Assembly: GCA_015680685.1 (NCBI GenBank)
Contig: MNCI01013583.1
Coordinates: 38,968-102,967, forward strand
Length of the DNA: 64,000 nt
Reading direction: 5' to 3'
DNA from: Gnetum montanum
Lineage: Eukaryota; Streptophyta; Gnetopsida; Gnetales; Gnetaceae
A program made the position numbers and the translations under genes. Shown piece by piece: positions 22,505 to 34,102 of this stretch (positions are counted from its first letter, which is position 1; each line of letters begins with the position of its first letter). The notes beneath the pieces are model-generated. The model had not been told where the DNA came from. It worked only from the letters and a program-made list of their open reading frames with translations, and did not search any database.

Positions 22505-23743
22505 GAACGCTGAAAAGGTCCATGAATAATTGATCATTGACATCAAGCACCATGCACACACCATGAACACGTGTGCGAAAATGGTATCCTTTTTTAGAGA
22601 AGGAGTCGGCTAGGGAAAGCATCTCAGCAGATGGGAGACTCGGGTTAACCACCAAAAACAAATCCATAAGTCCAGCCTCCTGAAGGTTATGGACTAGCGT
22701 GGTTAGGACCCCATTGCAGAGCCAGTACTGGGTCTGCTCCACTTCTCCATACTTAAAGAAGAGGTTGGTCTCGTCGTGCTCGGAGACAATAATAGTCACC
22801 TCCTAGGCTTTCTTCGTTGATAAAATGATTTGCAAATAGAAAACAAAAACAAAAAGAGAAAGAGGATTAGCGAAATGCAAACACTACTCAAGCATTTAGC
22901 AGTGAATTTACACTCTAGCGTACCAGATTTGAATGGCATGGGAAATGGTGGGAGATCCACCAAAACATCTTCGATGGTGATAGGCTTGAGGGATGCCCAT
23001 TTCCTATCCAACCAATTGACTTCTTTACATTTCCCATAAAATTGGGAATACTGAGTTGGATAGGTTTTGAACTCAACCCCAAATTGGCCTATCACACTGA
23101 CATGCACATTTCTAGTGGAGCAAAACTCTCGTAGGGCCATCTATGCCAGCGACAAGGCATCCGTGTCACCGTGAAGACCACTCTTGTCAATAAAAAACTT
23201 GGTAACAAAAAAAATGATGAACATATGCATTGTTAATATCTATGTCTTGCGTAGCATGGATTACACAACAAAATACCTTTGCAAAACTCACCTGCCAACA
23301 TAGTAAACGGTTCCAGGTGGGTTTTGAAAGTAGGTGCCCGCGTGGCAAGCAACAAACAACCTATTGTATAAGTGGTAACACTTATACTCAAGCATCTCCC
23401 AAATCCAACTTAAGCGTCTTAGGCCTTCTGGACGTTGGTTGGAGCCTTTTGCCTACTCGTCCCCAATTGACCCATCAATCAGAAATTTCAGAATACCCTG
23501 GTTTGCCCCAGGCAATAGGGTTTCTGTAATTGCAGCTGCTGTCTCTATCGACAAGTGTGACCAAACGATCACACTAAAGTGTTGGAGGAGGAACTGTAGG
23601 AAGTCCCATGCACCCTCCCAGAACCAAACCACCTGCCCCTCCACACGTGCATGGGGGGGAGGGACATTGGCCATCAGTTTGCTTAGGCTGCACAGGACTC
23701 CTACTATTTCTAGGACAATCAAAATGGGTTTCAACATAACCAT
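22500..23743 (-). pseudogene. Antisense gene B of element C, 5' half (FCP1/NIF-like HAD domain)
   Basis: Same gene as 13881-17570, in a more diverged copy. From 23743 downward: IVLEIVG at the catalytic-motif position, QVVWFW, LLQHFSVIVWSHLS, ETLLPGANQGIL, WIWEML, NPPGTVYYVG and a GTGAGT donor near 23275. The next exon (about 23165-22924) has NWLDRKWASLKPI and a GTACGC donor at 22923. After an intron of about 110 bp, an exon with LFFKYGEVEQTQYWL, AGLMDLF and FMDLFSVPS runs into the target site at 22504 and resumes at 4756. The intron positions that can be compared match those of the other copy. Both copies lack the catalytic DxD. In-frame stops make it a pseudogene. Confidence 0.7.
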
Positions 23744-24960
23744 GCACTAATGAAGAACCAAACGTTAGCACTATGAACAAGCAAAGTTTACATGTAGCGT
23801 AGCATAATCCTCTTAATACGTATAGCGTAGCACGGTATTCTCATTACATGTAGCGTAGTAAGATTTCATAGTCACCAAAAAAAAACACAAACGAATGCAT
23901 GCAAACAAATGACAAAGCAAGTTTCACGGCGTAGAAAGGTTATCGAATTGCACCCAATGCCACAATGCCTATATAACGTGTAGTGTAGCAGACATGCAAC
24001 AATGCAACAACACAATCAATGCACTAATACAACAAGCATGACCATATGGCAAGGTTAACAAATTCAGCAACGTAGTGGTATTGCAGCCTTAACAGCGTAA
24101 AAAAATGACAAACCTACTAAACCTTGCAACGTGCTGACATACCACAGTAAAAGCATTACAAAGTGCACAAAAATCGAGTTTACTATGTTGCAGCTTTCCC
24201 AAGCATAATTTGGTTGTATGAAATAATTCGTGTTGCATTGCATTCAACACGTGTCCCGTTTGTCAAATCGCTACGCTACGCTCTTGAAGATGGCATGCTA
24301 GGCTAGCCATGCGCTAAGCTGTGTAGGCTCGCCCAAAACCCTACGATAAGGTAATCGCAACAATGGCGGCCAGGGCGATACTACATGCAATAGTATCATA
24401 ACATCTGTACAACCGCTATGCTCAATCGGTAACGGCGATAGCATAGCAAACAAAACGGTGACCAAAACGATGGCAAGAAACACAGATTTCAACAATAACA
24501 TTTGCAGAAATTCAAACAACAAAGGCAATGCAATGACTTACCGAGTGGACGAAGTCTCCTCCTACACTGCAACATGCACCTAAGTTAGGCTTCCCAAAGT
24601 GTCCGTGATTTCATCCACTTTAGCGAGCCCTCGGTGCTTACATTTGCCTTTAGGAGTCATAGCTTCGATCGCAAATGCTGTTGGTTGCTACGCTATGCTG
24701 TTTCGATTTCTTTCGGCATGATCGCACTATGCTCTAGATGTGGACTCTGCGCTCTAACAACGAAAATGATAGGTTTACTAGGGGTAAACCCCTATTTATA
24801 GTTGATGTGGTGAAAAAGAACTTGCCATTTTCACACCCCAAGTAATGTGGGATGCCCCATGTAGCGTAGTACTAACGTGTCATAAATGTGTGATAGTGTA
24901 GCATGCTTGTTTGCAAAAAGGTGGGCCCAACCAAAAATTTCACCCCACCTTAAAATAGAA
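23744..24960 (-). promoter_or_regulatory. Gene-B promoter side of element C: TAGCGTAGC motif array and TATA-like box
   Basis: Upstream of gene B on the minus strand. It has many copies of GTAGCGTAGCA/TGCTACGCT variants (near 23793, 23821, 23852, 23977, 24271, 24690, 24860). AACTATAAATAGG lies on the minus strand at 24791-24802 and is a good TATA-box candidate for the antisense transcript. The minus-strand frame 24298-24528 lies between and could be 5' untranslated; I find no family for it. The same motif fills the 3' LTR of this element (30870-31470). Confidence 0.55.
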
Positions 24961-25400
24961 ACATACTTGTATCAAGTCTGCACACCACAGTCCGCAAAGA
25001 CCTTAAACTAGCAACTTTATCTAAAAATATACCATAGTCCGCAAAGACCTGAAACTAGCGACTTTATCTAAAAATATACCACCGTCTGCAAAGATCTTAA
25101 ACTAGTAACTTAAAAAAAAAAGACCTGTTAATGGTCTGCAAAGACCTTAAACTTGCAACATCATTCAAAAACCTATGCACCACGGTTCGCAAAGATCCTA
25201 AACTAGTAGCATTCTATGAAACCTACCTATTAAACCATCCAAAAAGACCTTAAACTAGTAACCTTCACAACCTATTAACGGTCCACCATGAACTTCAACT
25301 AGTAGACTTAGCATCAGTTGCATGTCTGAAACTGCTCATGGTCCACCAAGACCTTAAATTGGTAATCTGTAAATTTGGCCGAATGTGTGACAATCATTGC
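24961..25400. repeat. Border repeats between gene B and pol of element C
   Basis: Degenerate tandem units of about 45-60 bp centred on GTCCGCAAAGACCTTAAACTAGCAAC, with at least eight recognisable copies. They match the class seen at 1795-2010, 28855-29200 and 54450-55030. No gene. Confidence 0.7.
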
Positions 25401-25500
25401 ATGTTTCATCGTTACTTTGCAAATATTTACTATTATGCACCATAGCTTCAACTAGGTATCACTTGAATGGGCTTCTTCTTATTGTGGCAAGTTGACCAAG

Positions 25501-28500
25501 ATGGCCATGCAGTGTGATCTACACTCACTTTTAACTTTAACAGATCCTCATGGAAAGCTTGCAAGATACCCAAACTTAGAGTCGATAGACTGGGATTCAT
25601 CAACCGATAACACTATAGCATCCCTAGAAATGTCCCTAGATTAGCCCGAACACTTGGTCCAAGCCTTAAACTTAGAGGCTAGGGATGTAACTGAGGACCC
25701 TCTCATCGAAGCACTGATAACAACATCTAAGGGGGAAATAAAAACACTAAAACTAAGTTCCCTCCTAGATCAACAAATGCAAGAAGATGTATCCAGAGTC
25801 ATTCAAGACAACATTAAAGTATTCGCATGGTCTTACAATGACATGCCAGGATTAGAACCATGACTAATGCAACATAACATTGTGTTAGACCCATGTGTCA
25901 AACCAGTTAAACAAAAGGCTCGAAAGGTTAAGCCAGAAATCACACTAGTCGTACGTGATGAAATCGCTAAGGTATACCAAGCAGGTTTCATTTGTGTAGT
26001 TGATTACTCAGAATGGGTGTCAAACATCGTTGTAGTCTCTAAGAAAATGGGAGGGATACAAATCTGTATAGACTTCCAGGATCTGAACAAAACAACGATT
26101 AAAGATGACTTCCTACTACCAAGTATCGACCAACTTATTGACACTACGGTTGGGCACGCTTTACTATCATTCATGGATGGGTTCTCTAGTTACAATCAAA
26201 TTCGCATAAATCTTGAGCATCAGTTGACAACTACATTCATGATCCCTTGGGGTACATTTTGTTACACTATGATGCCCTTTTATCGAAAGAACACCGGAGC
26301 AACCTACCAATGAGCCATGACCTACATATTCAATGACTACCTCCTAGAGAGACTAAACGATTACGTGGATGACATAGTGGTCAAATCTAAGATAGCTATT
26401 GATCATCCCACTGATCTAGATGTAGTCTTGAAGTGTTGTCACAAGCATGATCTGCACCTTAATCCAAAGAAGTGTGTTTTTGGCGTAAAAATCAGATGCA
26501 TGCTAGGGTTTGTAGTATCGGAGGCTGGGATACGAGTGGATCCTGACAAAGTTAAAACCATCATTAACCTAGCACCCCCTACTAACCTTAAAGAATTATG
26601 TGGGTTGCAAGGTAGAATAAAGTTCATTAGAAGGTTTATAGCAAGGTTGACTGTCAAGTTACACCCCATTCGACACTTACTAAAGAAAGGGGTTAACTTC
26701 GAATGGACAACACAGTGCCAGCAAGCCTTCGATGACTTGAAGAAAGAGCTTTCACACCTTCCAATTGTTTAGCCACCACAGAGGGATAAGCCTTTCTACA
26801 TCTACCTTGCTACTTTGGACACATCTATCGTAGTGCTATTATGCCAAAAAAGAGAGGATGGCTTTGAAACACTAGTCTATTACTTGAACCACGCATTGAT
26901 AGCATATGAAGCCAAATACAACGAAGTGGAAAGGAATTGTCTCACTTTAGTGTTTGCACTAAAAAAATGGAGACACTACCTGTTTTGCAGTCAAGCAAAC
27001 ATCATATCCAAAAGCAACATACTTCGGGCTATCACGAACAACTTGTATGAAAGTAGCAGGATAGCCTGATGGAAGGAAATAACAATGGAATTCGACTTAC
27101 ATTATGTAGCCCAATCATCAACGAAAGGACAAGCGATAGCTACGCAGTGAGCAACTTCACCCGTTGATGATCAGGCGACCATAGAACCTGAATTCCTTGA
27201 TGAACATGTTAGTAGTGTCAATATTGTACCATCGCATTTCAAGGTAGCTTTACATTTTGACAACGCCTCAACCACGCAAGGTGGCAGTGCTGCCACCATC
27301 ATTTCATTCCCCTCGAGAGACATGCAACCCTTTGCTTATCATCTCTTAGCAACCCAACAATTAAAAATTCAACACTTGGCAGTTCGAGATGACTGCCAAC
27401 TTGTCATCAATCAAATCACTGAGGTCTATACCTGTATACGAAGGCTTCGTATTTACAGCCTTGCTGTGATTTGGCTAAAAACTTGTTGCAGCAGTTCACC
27501 ACAATAGACATACAACATGTGCCACTCAATGAGAACATGGTAGCCGATTCCTTAGCTATGCTAGCATTAAACATGCCATCTCGTCTGTTCATGATGCTAC
27601 CTACTTCGATAATATCACCCAAGTAGTACACGTGGCCTTCGTCAGCGCTGCCAACACTCAAGAGTGGTATGCTAACGTGAAAGCCTACCTACAACATGGT
27701 GAACCCCCACACGACTTGACACCCACCCAAAGGGATGTAATTCGAAAGTGAGCATGGCAGTATGTCTTGGTAGGAGATAATACCTTGTGTAAACACTCCT
27801 TTGATGGAATACTGTTAACTTGTGTTGGTGGGGAGGAGGCACAAAAAATAGTTAGTGAGGTCCATGAGGGACTATGTGGAGGACACATAGCTCCCAAGGC
27901 CATGGCAGCTAAGATTAGATGCCTAGGGTATTACTAGCCTTGCATGGAACATGATTGTTTTGCTAAAGTCAAGATGTGTGACATGTGTCAACGTCATGCA
28001 AATCTCATGCATGTGTCACCTACCGAGTTGCACCCTACATAGATCACGTGGCCATTCCAGCGATGGGGACTAGATATCATAGGACCCATAACACCTAAGT
28101 CTTCCACAGGGCATAGCTTCATCATTACTACCACTAAGTACTTTACGAAGTGGGTAGAAGCTATCCCCCTTAGGAAGACTACATCTCAGTAGGTTTCCCA
28201 CTTCATCTTGGACAACATTGTAACAAGGTTTGGTCTTCACATGACTATTGTGACAGATAATAGGCCATAGTTCAGTAGTGCAGAAACCAAAACCTTCTAT
28301 AGCAACCTTGGCATTAAGAATTCTTAGCAACAACAAGAGGCGATGACACGAGCAAATCCTCTATGTGCTTTGGGCCTATTGTACGATGTGTAGGATGGCT
28401 ACATGTAAGACCCCCTATAGCATAGTCTATGAATCTGAAGTAGTGTTGCCTCTTGAATTGCAGGTACCATCACTGTAGATGATCCTTTCAAGTGTCATAA

Positions 28501-28823
28501 ATGAATCCCAGAATAACGAGTCAAGGATCATCGATCTCGACTCCTTAGAGGAAGAGCGTGCACAAACACTGGGTTGCATCGAATGGTATCAGGACAAGAA
28601 GTGGTAAAAGCATCATACAGACCTCCATTGACGATCGATTAAAAAGGGGGACCTAATTCTCAAAGCTGTGCGTTAACATGTGGACAAGTTTTCGAAAAAT
28701 TGGGAAGGTCCATTCGTAGTCACAAAAGCCTATGACAATGGAGCCTTCAAACTGGCAGACATGGATGAAACAAAGTTTGCAAACCTTGTAAAACACCTAT
28801 ACTTGAAGCTGTACTTCATTTGA
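25501..28823 (+). pseudogene. pol: Pol of element C: reverse transcriptase, RNase H, second RNase H, integrase
   Basis: Same order as pol of element A. It starts ATGGCCATG at 25501 after an acceptor-like AG at 25491. The lead segment ends FAWSYNDMPGLEP (25863). RT has CIDFQDLN, FMDGFSSYNQI and YVDDIVVKS (near 26360). RNase H has YYLNHALIAYEAKYNEVERN. The second RNase H keeps FDNAST and VRDDCQLVINQ but has lost the Glu-containing AEYKGLL segment by deletion near 27345. Integrase keeps the HEGLCGGH and CDMC zinc residues, RWGLDIIGPI and TDN. A deletion near 28330 removes the region around the catalytic Glu (compare YYPQANGQAKARNE in E). Many stops at Arg, Gln and Trp codons. Pol ends at TGA 28821-28823. 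Confidence 0.88.
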
Positions 28824-28835
28824 GGCAAAAGCAAG

Positions 28836-29820
28836 GTAAGAACCATAGTCCGCCATGACTATAAACTAGCATAGATAGTCCGCCATGATTATAAACTGGC
28901 ACAGAACATCCACTATGACATTAAACTAGCACAAACGATCCGCTACGACCTTAAATTGGCCCATCCAACGTCCGCTATGACATTAAACTGGCACATACAA
29001 TCTGCTATGACCTTAAACTAGCCCATCCACCATCCGCTACGATGATAAACTAGCATTGCAGTTTACTAGAACCTTAAACTAGCATAGTGGTATGCTAGGA
29101 CCTTAAACTAGCACAACGGTCTGCTGGAACCTTAAACTAGCACAGTGGTCTGTTGGGACCTTAAACCAGTACATCAGATGGTCTACTAGGACCTTAAACT
29201 AGGTTTGCAGCATAACATTCCCAGCTCACTGTCTACGGCCATCCAAACAAGCAAGCATGCACAATGCTGATGCGGGGTGGAGCGTTGCAGTTCCAGAACG
29301 TAGTTCATGATGGCAAGAAAGAACCCTCTAGAACGAATGCAACGCCACTACCCCTGGCATCTTGCTGATCCTCCAGAGATGTCGGTTGACATCTTGCTGA
29401 CCTTCCAGAGCTACTGCTACCATGGCCCGTTACCCTGGCAATAGCTTCTGTTGTCAGCACCTCCTGTTGGAGCCCCAACACTATTGTTGCCCAGCCACAA
29501 AGTTGTTATCCTCTAGCCCCCACCATTACCCGAGCCCAAAAGACGTTTAACTGTTAGGCCTCTCACCTTATAGCTAAATTGCATGATGTTTGCCTTGGGT
29601 GGGGACTCCTAAGCACTGGCATCACTACAATGCCTAGCTCCCTCAGTGCCAATCTCTTCAGCCTACTACTACCAGAGCTGCTTCTAGCTTTCCTACTTTA
29701 GATGTCGCTTGCCTCATAAATAGTGCTTTTTACTTCAATGATGTCTAAAGCAAGTAAGATCTTTACCTAATTACATTTCATGGTCACATTTCTCTAGTCT
29801 TCTTTCTGTTGTGTTTGTAG
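28836..29820 (+). repeat. Putative second sense intron of element C with 28-30 bp repeats
   Basis: GCAAG|GTAAGAACC lies 12 bases after the pol stop. CTTTCTGTTGTGTTTGTAG|G ends the segment. Inside, 28855-29200 holds about a dozen units of GGTCTGCT(G)GGACCTTAAACTAGCACA. 29220-29760 shows nothing clear. Donor and acceptor match those of E and F closely and of A partly. Confidence 0.55.
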
Positions 29821-30510
29821 GGTACGAGCTAAGATGACATCGGTTAGAGATGCGTTTCGCCAAGAGGATAAGATACTGCATCGTTCCGAGGTGACCGCTC
29901 TGACTAGCTTAGCTACTTGGGAGTGCACATCCTGCCCCTCCCCTTTAACCTTCACCAACTCATTTCTTAGACCCATAGCTTCCCTTTTGACACCCCTTTT
30001 GACAAGCTTTCTTAATGCATTTAAAGCCCTCCCATATGCTCAACCACAAAGTCCATGACGCGCATAATGCAACTCGTCGCATGGGAAGCATCTGTAGGCA
30101 GGTCAAAGCCCCACATGGATGTAATGTAATTCATCCTGGGGAGAAAACACCTATCCTACAACAACAAGGTTGTTTGCAAATGAATACAGCTAAACAAAAA
30201 AAGAAAAGCACAAAAAATAAGAGCGTGTGCCCAAAGCAAATGGCACACCAGCTGTTTCACAATGATCCTCTCCAAGCATTCCGATGAGAGGTTAGAAAGC
30301 CAGTAAAAGAAAAGAGATCCACGCAGGGCAACCCCCTCACAAGCACTCTAATGAGGAAGCCCGCTAATTCCCATCTTTACCTTTTCTTGAACCTGCAATC
30401 TCAACTCTATCCTTTCCCCTTTCCCCTGCACAACTATCTTATTACTCCCAAACATAGCAAAGCGACTTCTAAGAAAACACCAGAGAGCGATGTTGGCGAC
30501 TTATCCTTCA
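29821..30510 (+). other. Element C 3' exon region of unknown coding potential
   Basis: After the acceptor, an open stretch begins near ATGACATCGG (29834). 30050-30250 aligns with minus-strand F sequence near 53745-53580 (shared AATGCAACTC, ATGGGAAGC, GTCAAAGCC and an A-rich GAAAAG run). No known protein family is recognised. It occupies the place where some plant gypsy elements carry an extra or env-like frame, but nothing here shows a membrane protein. Confidence 0.35.
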
Positions 30511-30577
30511 TGGTGTTTTGTATTCTTTGTCAACGTTTATCGGGCAGATTCTCCAGACATTGACAAAGAGGGGCCAG
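30511..30577 (+). promoter_or_regulatory. Polypurine tract and PPT/LTR inverted repeat of element C
   Basis: TGGTGTTTTGTATTCTTTGTCAAC is followed 26 bases later by TTGACAAAGAGGGGCCAG, and then by the LTR start TGAAACACCA. The first arm is an imperfect reverse complement of the second arm plus the LTR start. AAAGAGGGG is the polypurine tract. Confidence 0.8.
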
Positions 30578-32445
30578 TGAAACACCATAAAATTTCAAGA
30601 TCCTCTTGCCTCACCAGGGTCTTGGAATTTAGGCAAGGACTTCGATAAGTGTAGCATCATGATAGTTCGGCAAGAAAATGTAGGCACTGAGATTAGACTA
30701 TTTAGTCTGACAAGTTTTCTATCTCCAAAGCTGACAAGCCCGATGGTCTCTCCAGCCTACCCACCTGGACAATTCACCTAGCTAATAGTCTATACAGAAA
30801 CTATGCTAGGAGTTGTTGAAAGATTTTGGAATAAGCAAAGCAGTTCATCAAGTTTTCTAGTGAGGAAGTTTGCTATGCTACGCTACGCTATGCAATGTAG
30901 CAAGCCTTGAAAAATAGTTGCCTAAGCATCCAAGTGCGAATTAACAGAATGATTGCAAAACAAGTCGAAGATTCGGGTGGCACAAGATGCTATGCTATGC
31001 TACGCTATGTAGCGTAGCACAACGTAGTAGAGGAAAAGCAAAAAGGATCGACTTGTTAAATCATTCCAATAAGAAAGTTGCACTCGGCAAACACTCTGGC
31101 CTCCAAAACCGATTGCATTGTTTAGCACCAAGCCTTGAGCAAAGTTTCTTGCTAGAAGATGGCGGATTGAATGAAAAGTCAAGATACACTGGCTGCTACA
31201 CTATGCTATGATACATAGCGTAGCAACAATGTAAAAGTAGCAAGGGAGTTTCAAACATCAGTTCAGCAAGTTCAAAGGCTTCTCGACAAAAAAAAAGATA
31301 AAAGTTGCAGTCATTAGCATGACTAGGTTTCAAGAAAATGCTTTAAGCTCCAACACAAGTTTCAGCTAAAACCAATGGCTAGGCTATGCTACACTACGTA
31401 GCATAGCATAGCATAGCGTAGCAAGTAGCCACTTACGCTACACCCATGAGCTCGACAGCGTGAGTAACACAACACTGGTACGGAAGCATCAAGAAATCTT
31501 CAGATAGTTCTAGAACTTGTTGATAGCAAACTTTCTCATTCTAGCATCTCCTTGGCGAAATCAACAATTTCACTCCATTTTGCACACCTCCTAGTTAGCC
31601 CCCAAAATATTGTTCCTACGCTTAACCTTGCTCGTAAGAGCAGGGAAGACATAGTCCTAGAGTGTAAGCTCCATTTTTTGCATTATTAGCACACTGATCT
31701 TGGCACATGCAATCCCGGAGGTATAGTCACAGCATAGCCAAATTCATGTCCAGCATCGCACACCTACATGGTACAAGCATGTAAGCATCTTGTGGGGTCT
31801 AGGACATGTGGCATCCAGGCCTCATTTCTCGCTTGCTCTTGGTCCTATAAATACCCTGGTAGACAATGTTCAAAGGCTTGGATTTTCATTCAAAGAGTTG
31901 GCATTTTTGCATTTACAAGAGCAGTTGGCTTGTTGGCTTTTTGCATTGGTTGGTTGGCTTCTTGATTGACTTCCTAGCAAATAGAGTTGGCTTCTTACTG
32001 CAGTTGGCTTTTAAGTTGGCCTCCAGAAAGCATAGTTGGCATTTCCCTTGAGCATTTTAGTTACCCTTGAGTTCTCTTTGTGTCTCTGGTGTTGCATGAC
32101 CTGTTTTACACCCTTCAAACAAGGCAAAGAATCGAATCTGCGATCTTGGGGTGGTGCATTTCTTCACTTGAGTTTGTTTTGCTATTTCTTTATTGTTATC
32201 ATTGTTTTGCATTATTTTCCCTATTCTACATTTATTGATCATCGATTTACCTCGCGTGTCTCACCTTTAAAATGACATTTACATAAGGTTAAGATACACC
32301 GACTAAGTTCCTATCTGATCAACCAGATTGTTCAGGGCACCCTGCTTCCATTTTTCTCTAGCACAACCCTCACATGGATCCGGGGTTAAACTGTTCGCCC
32401 GACAACCTCTCGGTGTTCCAGCCACTGATGTTTTCAGTCACTACA
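30578..32445 (+). repeat. 3' LTR of element C
   Basis: Starts TGAAACACCA right after the polypurine tract and ends TTTTCAGTCACTACA. The end aligns with those of G (48803) and E (36490). TATA-like CCTATAAATACC at 31844-31855. TGCTACGCTA/TAGCGTAGC motifs cluster at 30870-31470. Tandem-like AGTTGGC(A/T)TTT units occur at 31890-32045. 1868 bp. The small frames within are not genes. Confidence 0.82.
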
Positions 32446-32804
32446 TCTAGCACACAAATTTGTACTCCATGAACCTTATTCTTTATTTTCCATTTTAATA
32501 AAGTTATAGTTCTTATTGTGTAGATTATAGTTTACATTTCCATTTTTGTGTCTGTTTCCACTATGACTATGCAATTCTATTTCTATTTACGTTTACACTT
32601 TCATTTTCATTTTTAATTTCATTTACATTTATGTTTTTGTTGCCATTTATGTTAACACTTTCATAAGTCCTTGGGTGATTGGCCAAACCATGTAGGATAC
32701 CTTGAATCTTGTTTTTGGAGGCCCTTGGTATTCGAGGTTAAAACTATTTTGGAACTTGAGGTTTTTGGTTTCCATCCCAATAGCCAAATTTTCCAAGTCC
32801 AACA
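32446..32804 (+). repeat. Remnant of the 5' LTR of element E
   Basis: From CACAAATTTGTACT (about 32452) this aligns with 36222-36490, the 3' part of the E LTR (shared TAAGTCCTTGG, GGATCTTGTTT-like and CCAAATTTTCCAAGT stretches). It ends CCAAGTCCAACA at 32804. Its left part is missing at the C LTR junction, which suggests that element C inserted into this LTR, with the rest outside the window. Confidence 0.65.
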
Positions 32805-32929
32805 ATGCAAAACACTAAAGATAACTTTGTAGCCTTTATTAGTACCACCCCTCCAAGGGAATGGTATGACAATAACAAGTTTTACCTCATGCATGATGAA
32901 TCTTCACAAGGCTTGACTACTTTTCAAAA

Positions 32930-34102
32930 GTATGATGTATGTAAAAGAGCAAAATAGTATGTAATTGCAGGAAAAAAAACATTATGTTGATGGTCTTATG
33001 ATGACATATTGTTAGTATGCTTAGGCAAAATCAAAGCCCACACAATCATTGAGCAAGTTCACGAGGGTATATGTGGAGGACATATAGGACTTAGAGCCAT
33101 GACTACTAAGATTAGATGACTAGGTCATTATTGACCCTATATGGAAAATGACTTCTTGTAGAAGGTTTAGACCTGTGACACTTGTCAATAGCATAGCAAA
33201 CTGATACATGTGCACCAATTGAGTTACATACTACTCAAATAACCTATCCACTTAAACGATGGGGGTTGGATATCATTGGACTTATAACACCTAAATCTTC
33301 CATAGGGCATAGCTTCATCATCAGCACAACTGAGTATTTCACAAAATGGGTTGATGTTATTTCCCTAAGGAAGACAACATCTCAACAAGTCTCTAGATTT
33401 ATACTTGACAATATAGTAGCCTATTTTTGCATACCTATGATCATAGTCATGAACAATGGACCATAATCTAGTAGCCACGAAATGAAAAACTTTTATCATG
33501 ACCTAGGCATTAATCATTTTTTTTCATCATCATACTATCCTCAAGCCAATGGACAAGCTAAAGCTAGAAACGAGGCCATTGTGAACTTACTTAAAAAGAT
33601 GGTGAACAACAATAGATGCAAGTGGCATGAGTGACTTATCCATGCATTTTTGGCCCACTGAGCAACCTTTCGAACCATAATCAATGCAACTCCATATAGC
33701 CTAGTTTATGGATCAATAGCTATTTTGCCTCTTGAACTGTAGGTTCCATTGTTGAGAGTAGCATTATCACACTTCATTAATGATGAACAAAATAAGAAGT
33801 TGCATACCATGGACCTAGATTCAGTGGAGGAGCAACTAGTACAAACACTTACTCACATCAAGTAATACTAGGAAAGGTATAAACAACAACACTACCATGA
33901 CCTAAACAAATGATAGATCAAGAAGGGAGACCTAGTTCTCAAAGCTATCTATGAGCATGTAGAAAAATTATCAGCCAACTGGGAAGCACCTTTCTTAATC
34001 ACTAAGGCCTATGGCAATGGAGCCTTCAAGATGGCGGAAATGAATGGGAATGAATTGGCCAATCTGATCAATCATTCCTATCTAAAGCCTTATTACATTT
34101 AA
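32930..34102 (+). pseudogene. pol: Integrase remnant of element E
   Basis: The end of pol in a relative of A and C; RT and RNase H are gone, so the internal region has a large deletion. Visible: IIEQVHEGICGGHIG, CDTCQ, WISL/DIIGLITPKSS, YFTKWVDVISLRKTTSQQ, MNNGP (the TDN position mutated), then YYPQANGQAKARNEAIVNLL with the catalytic Glu segment kept, and a C-terminal KKGDLVLKAIYEHVEKLSANW and GNGAFKMAEMNGNEL. Stop at about 34100. Many stop codons. Confidence 0.82.

Larger units (their letters stand above)
1391..32445 (+). mobile_element. Element C: Tat-like Ty3/gypsy retrotransposon with antisense gene B, interrupted by element A
   Basis: Plus-strand element, visible from somewhere right of D1 to the end of its 3' LTR at 32445. 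Order on the plus strand: spacer repeats, gene B in antisense (2183-4756 joined across element A to 22500-23743), B promoter side, spacer repeats, pol (25501-28823), a putative second intron, a 3' exon region, a polypurine tract and a 3' LTR. The gag gene and 5' LTR are not in the window. Its order matches element A module for module. The left limit is uncertain because D1 probably inserted into it. Confidence 0.75.

Noticed and set aside
24298-24528. Hydrophobic minus-strand frame upstream of gene B
   Set aside because: Could be a small membrane protein or upstream frame, but there is no counterpart before gene B in element A.
31768-32275. Hydrophobic frames in the C LTR
   Set aside because: Produced by AGTTGGCTT tandem units within an LTR; no homologous frame in LTR G or E.
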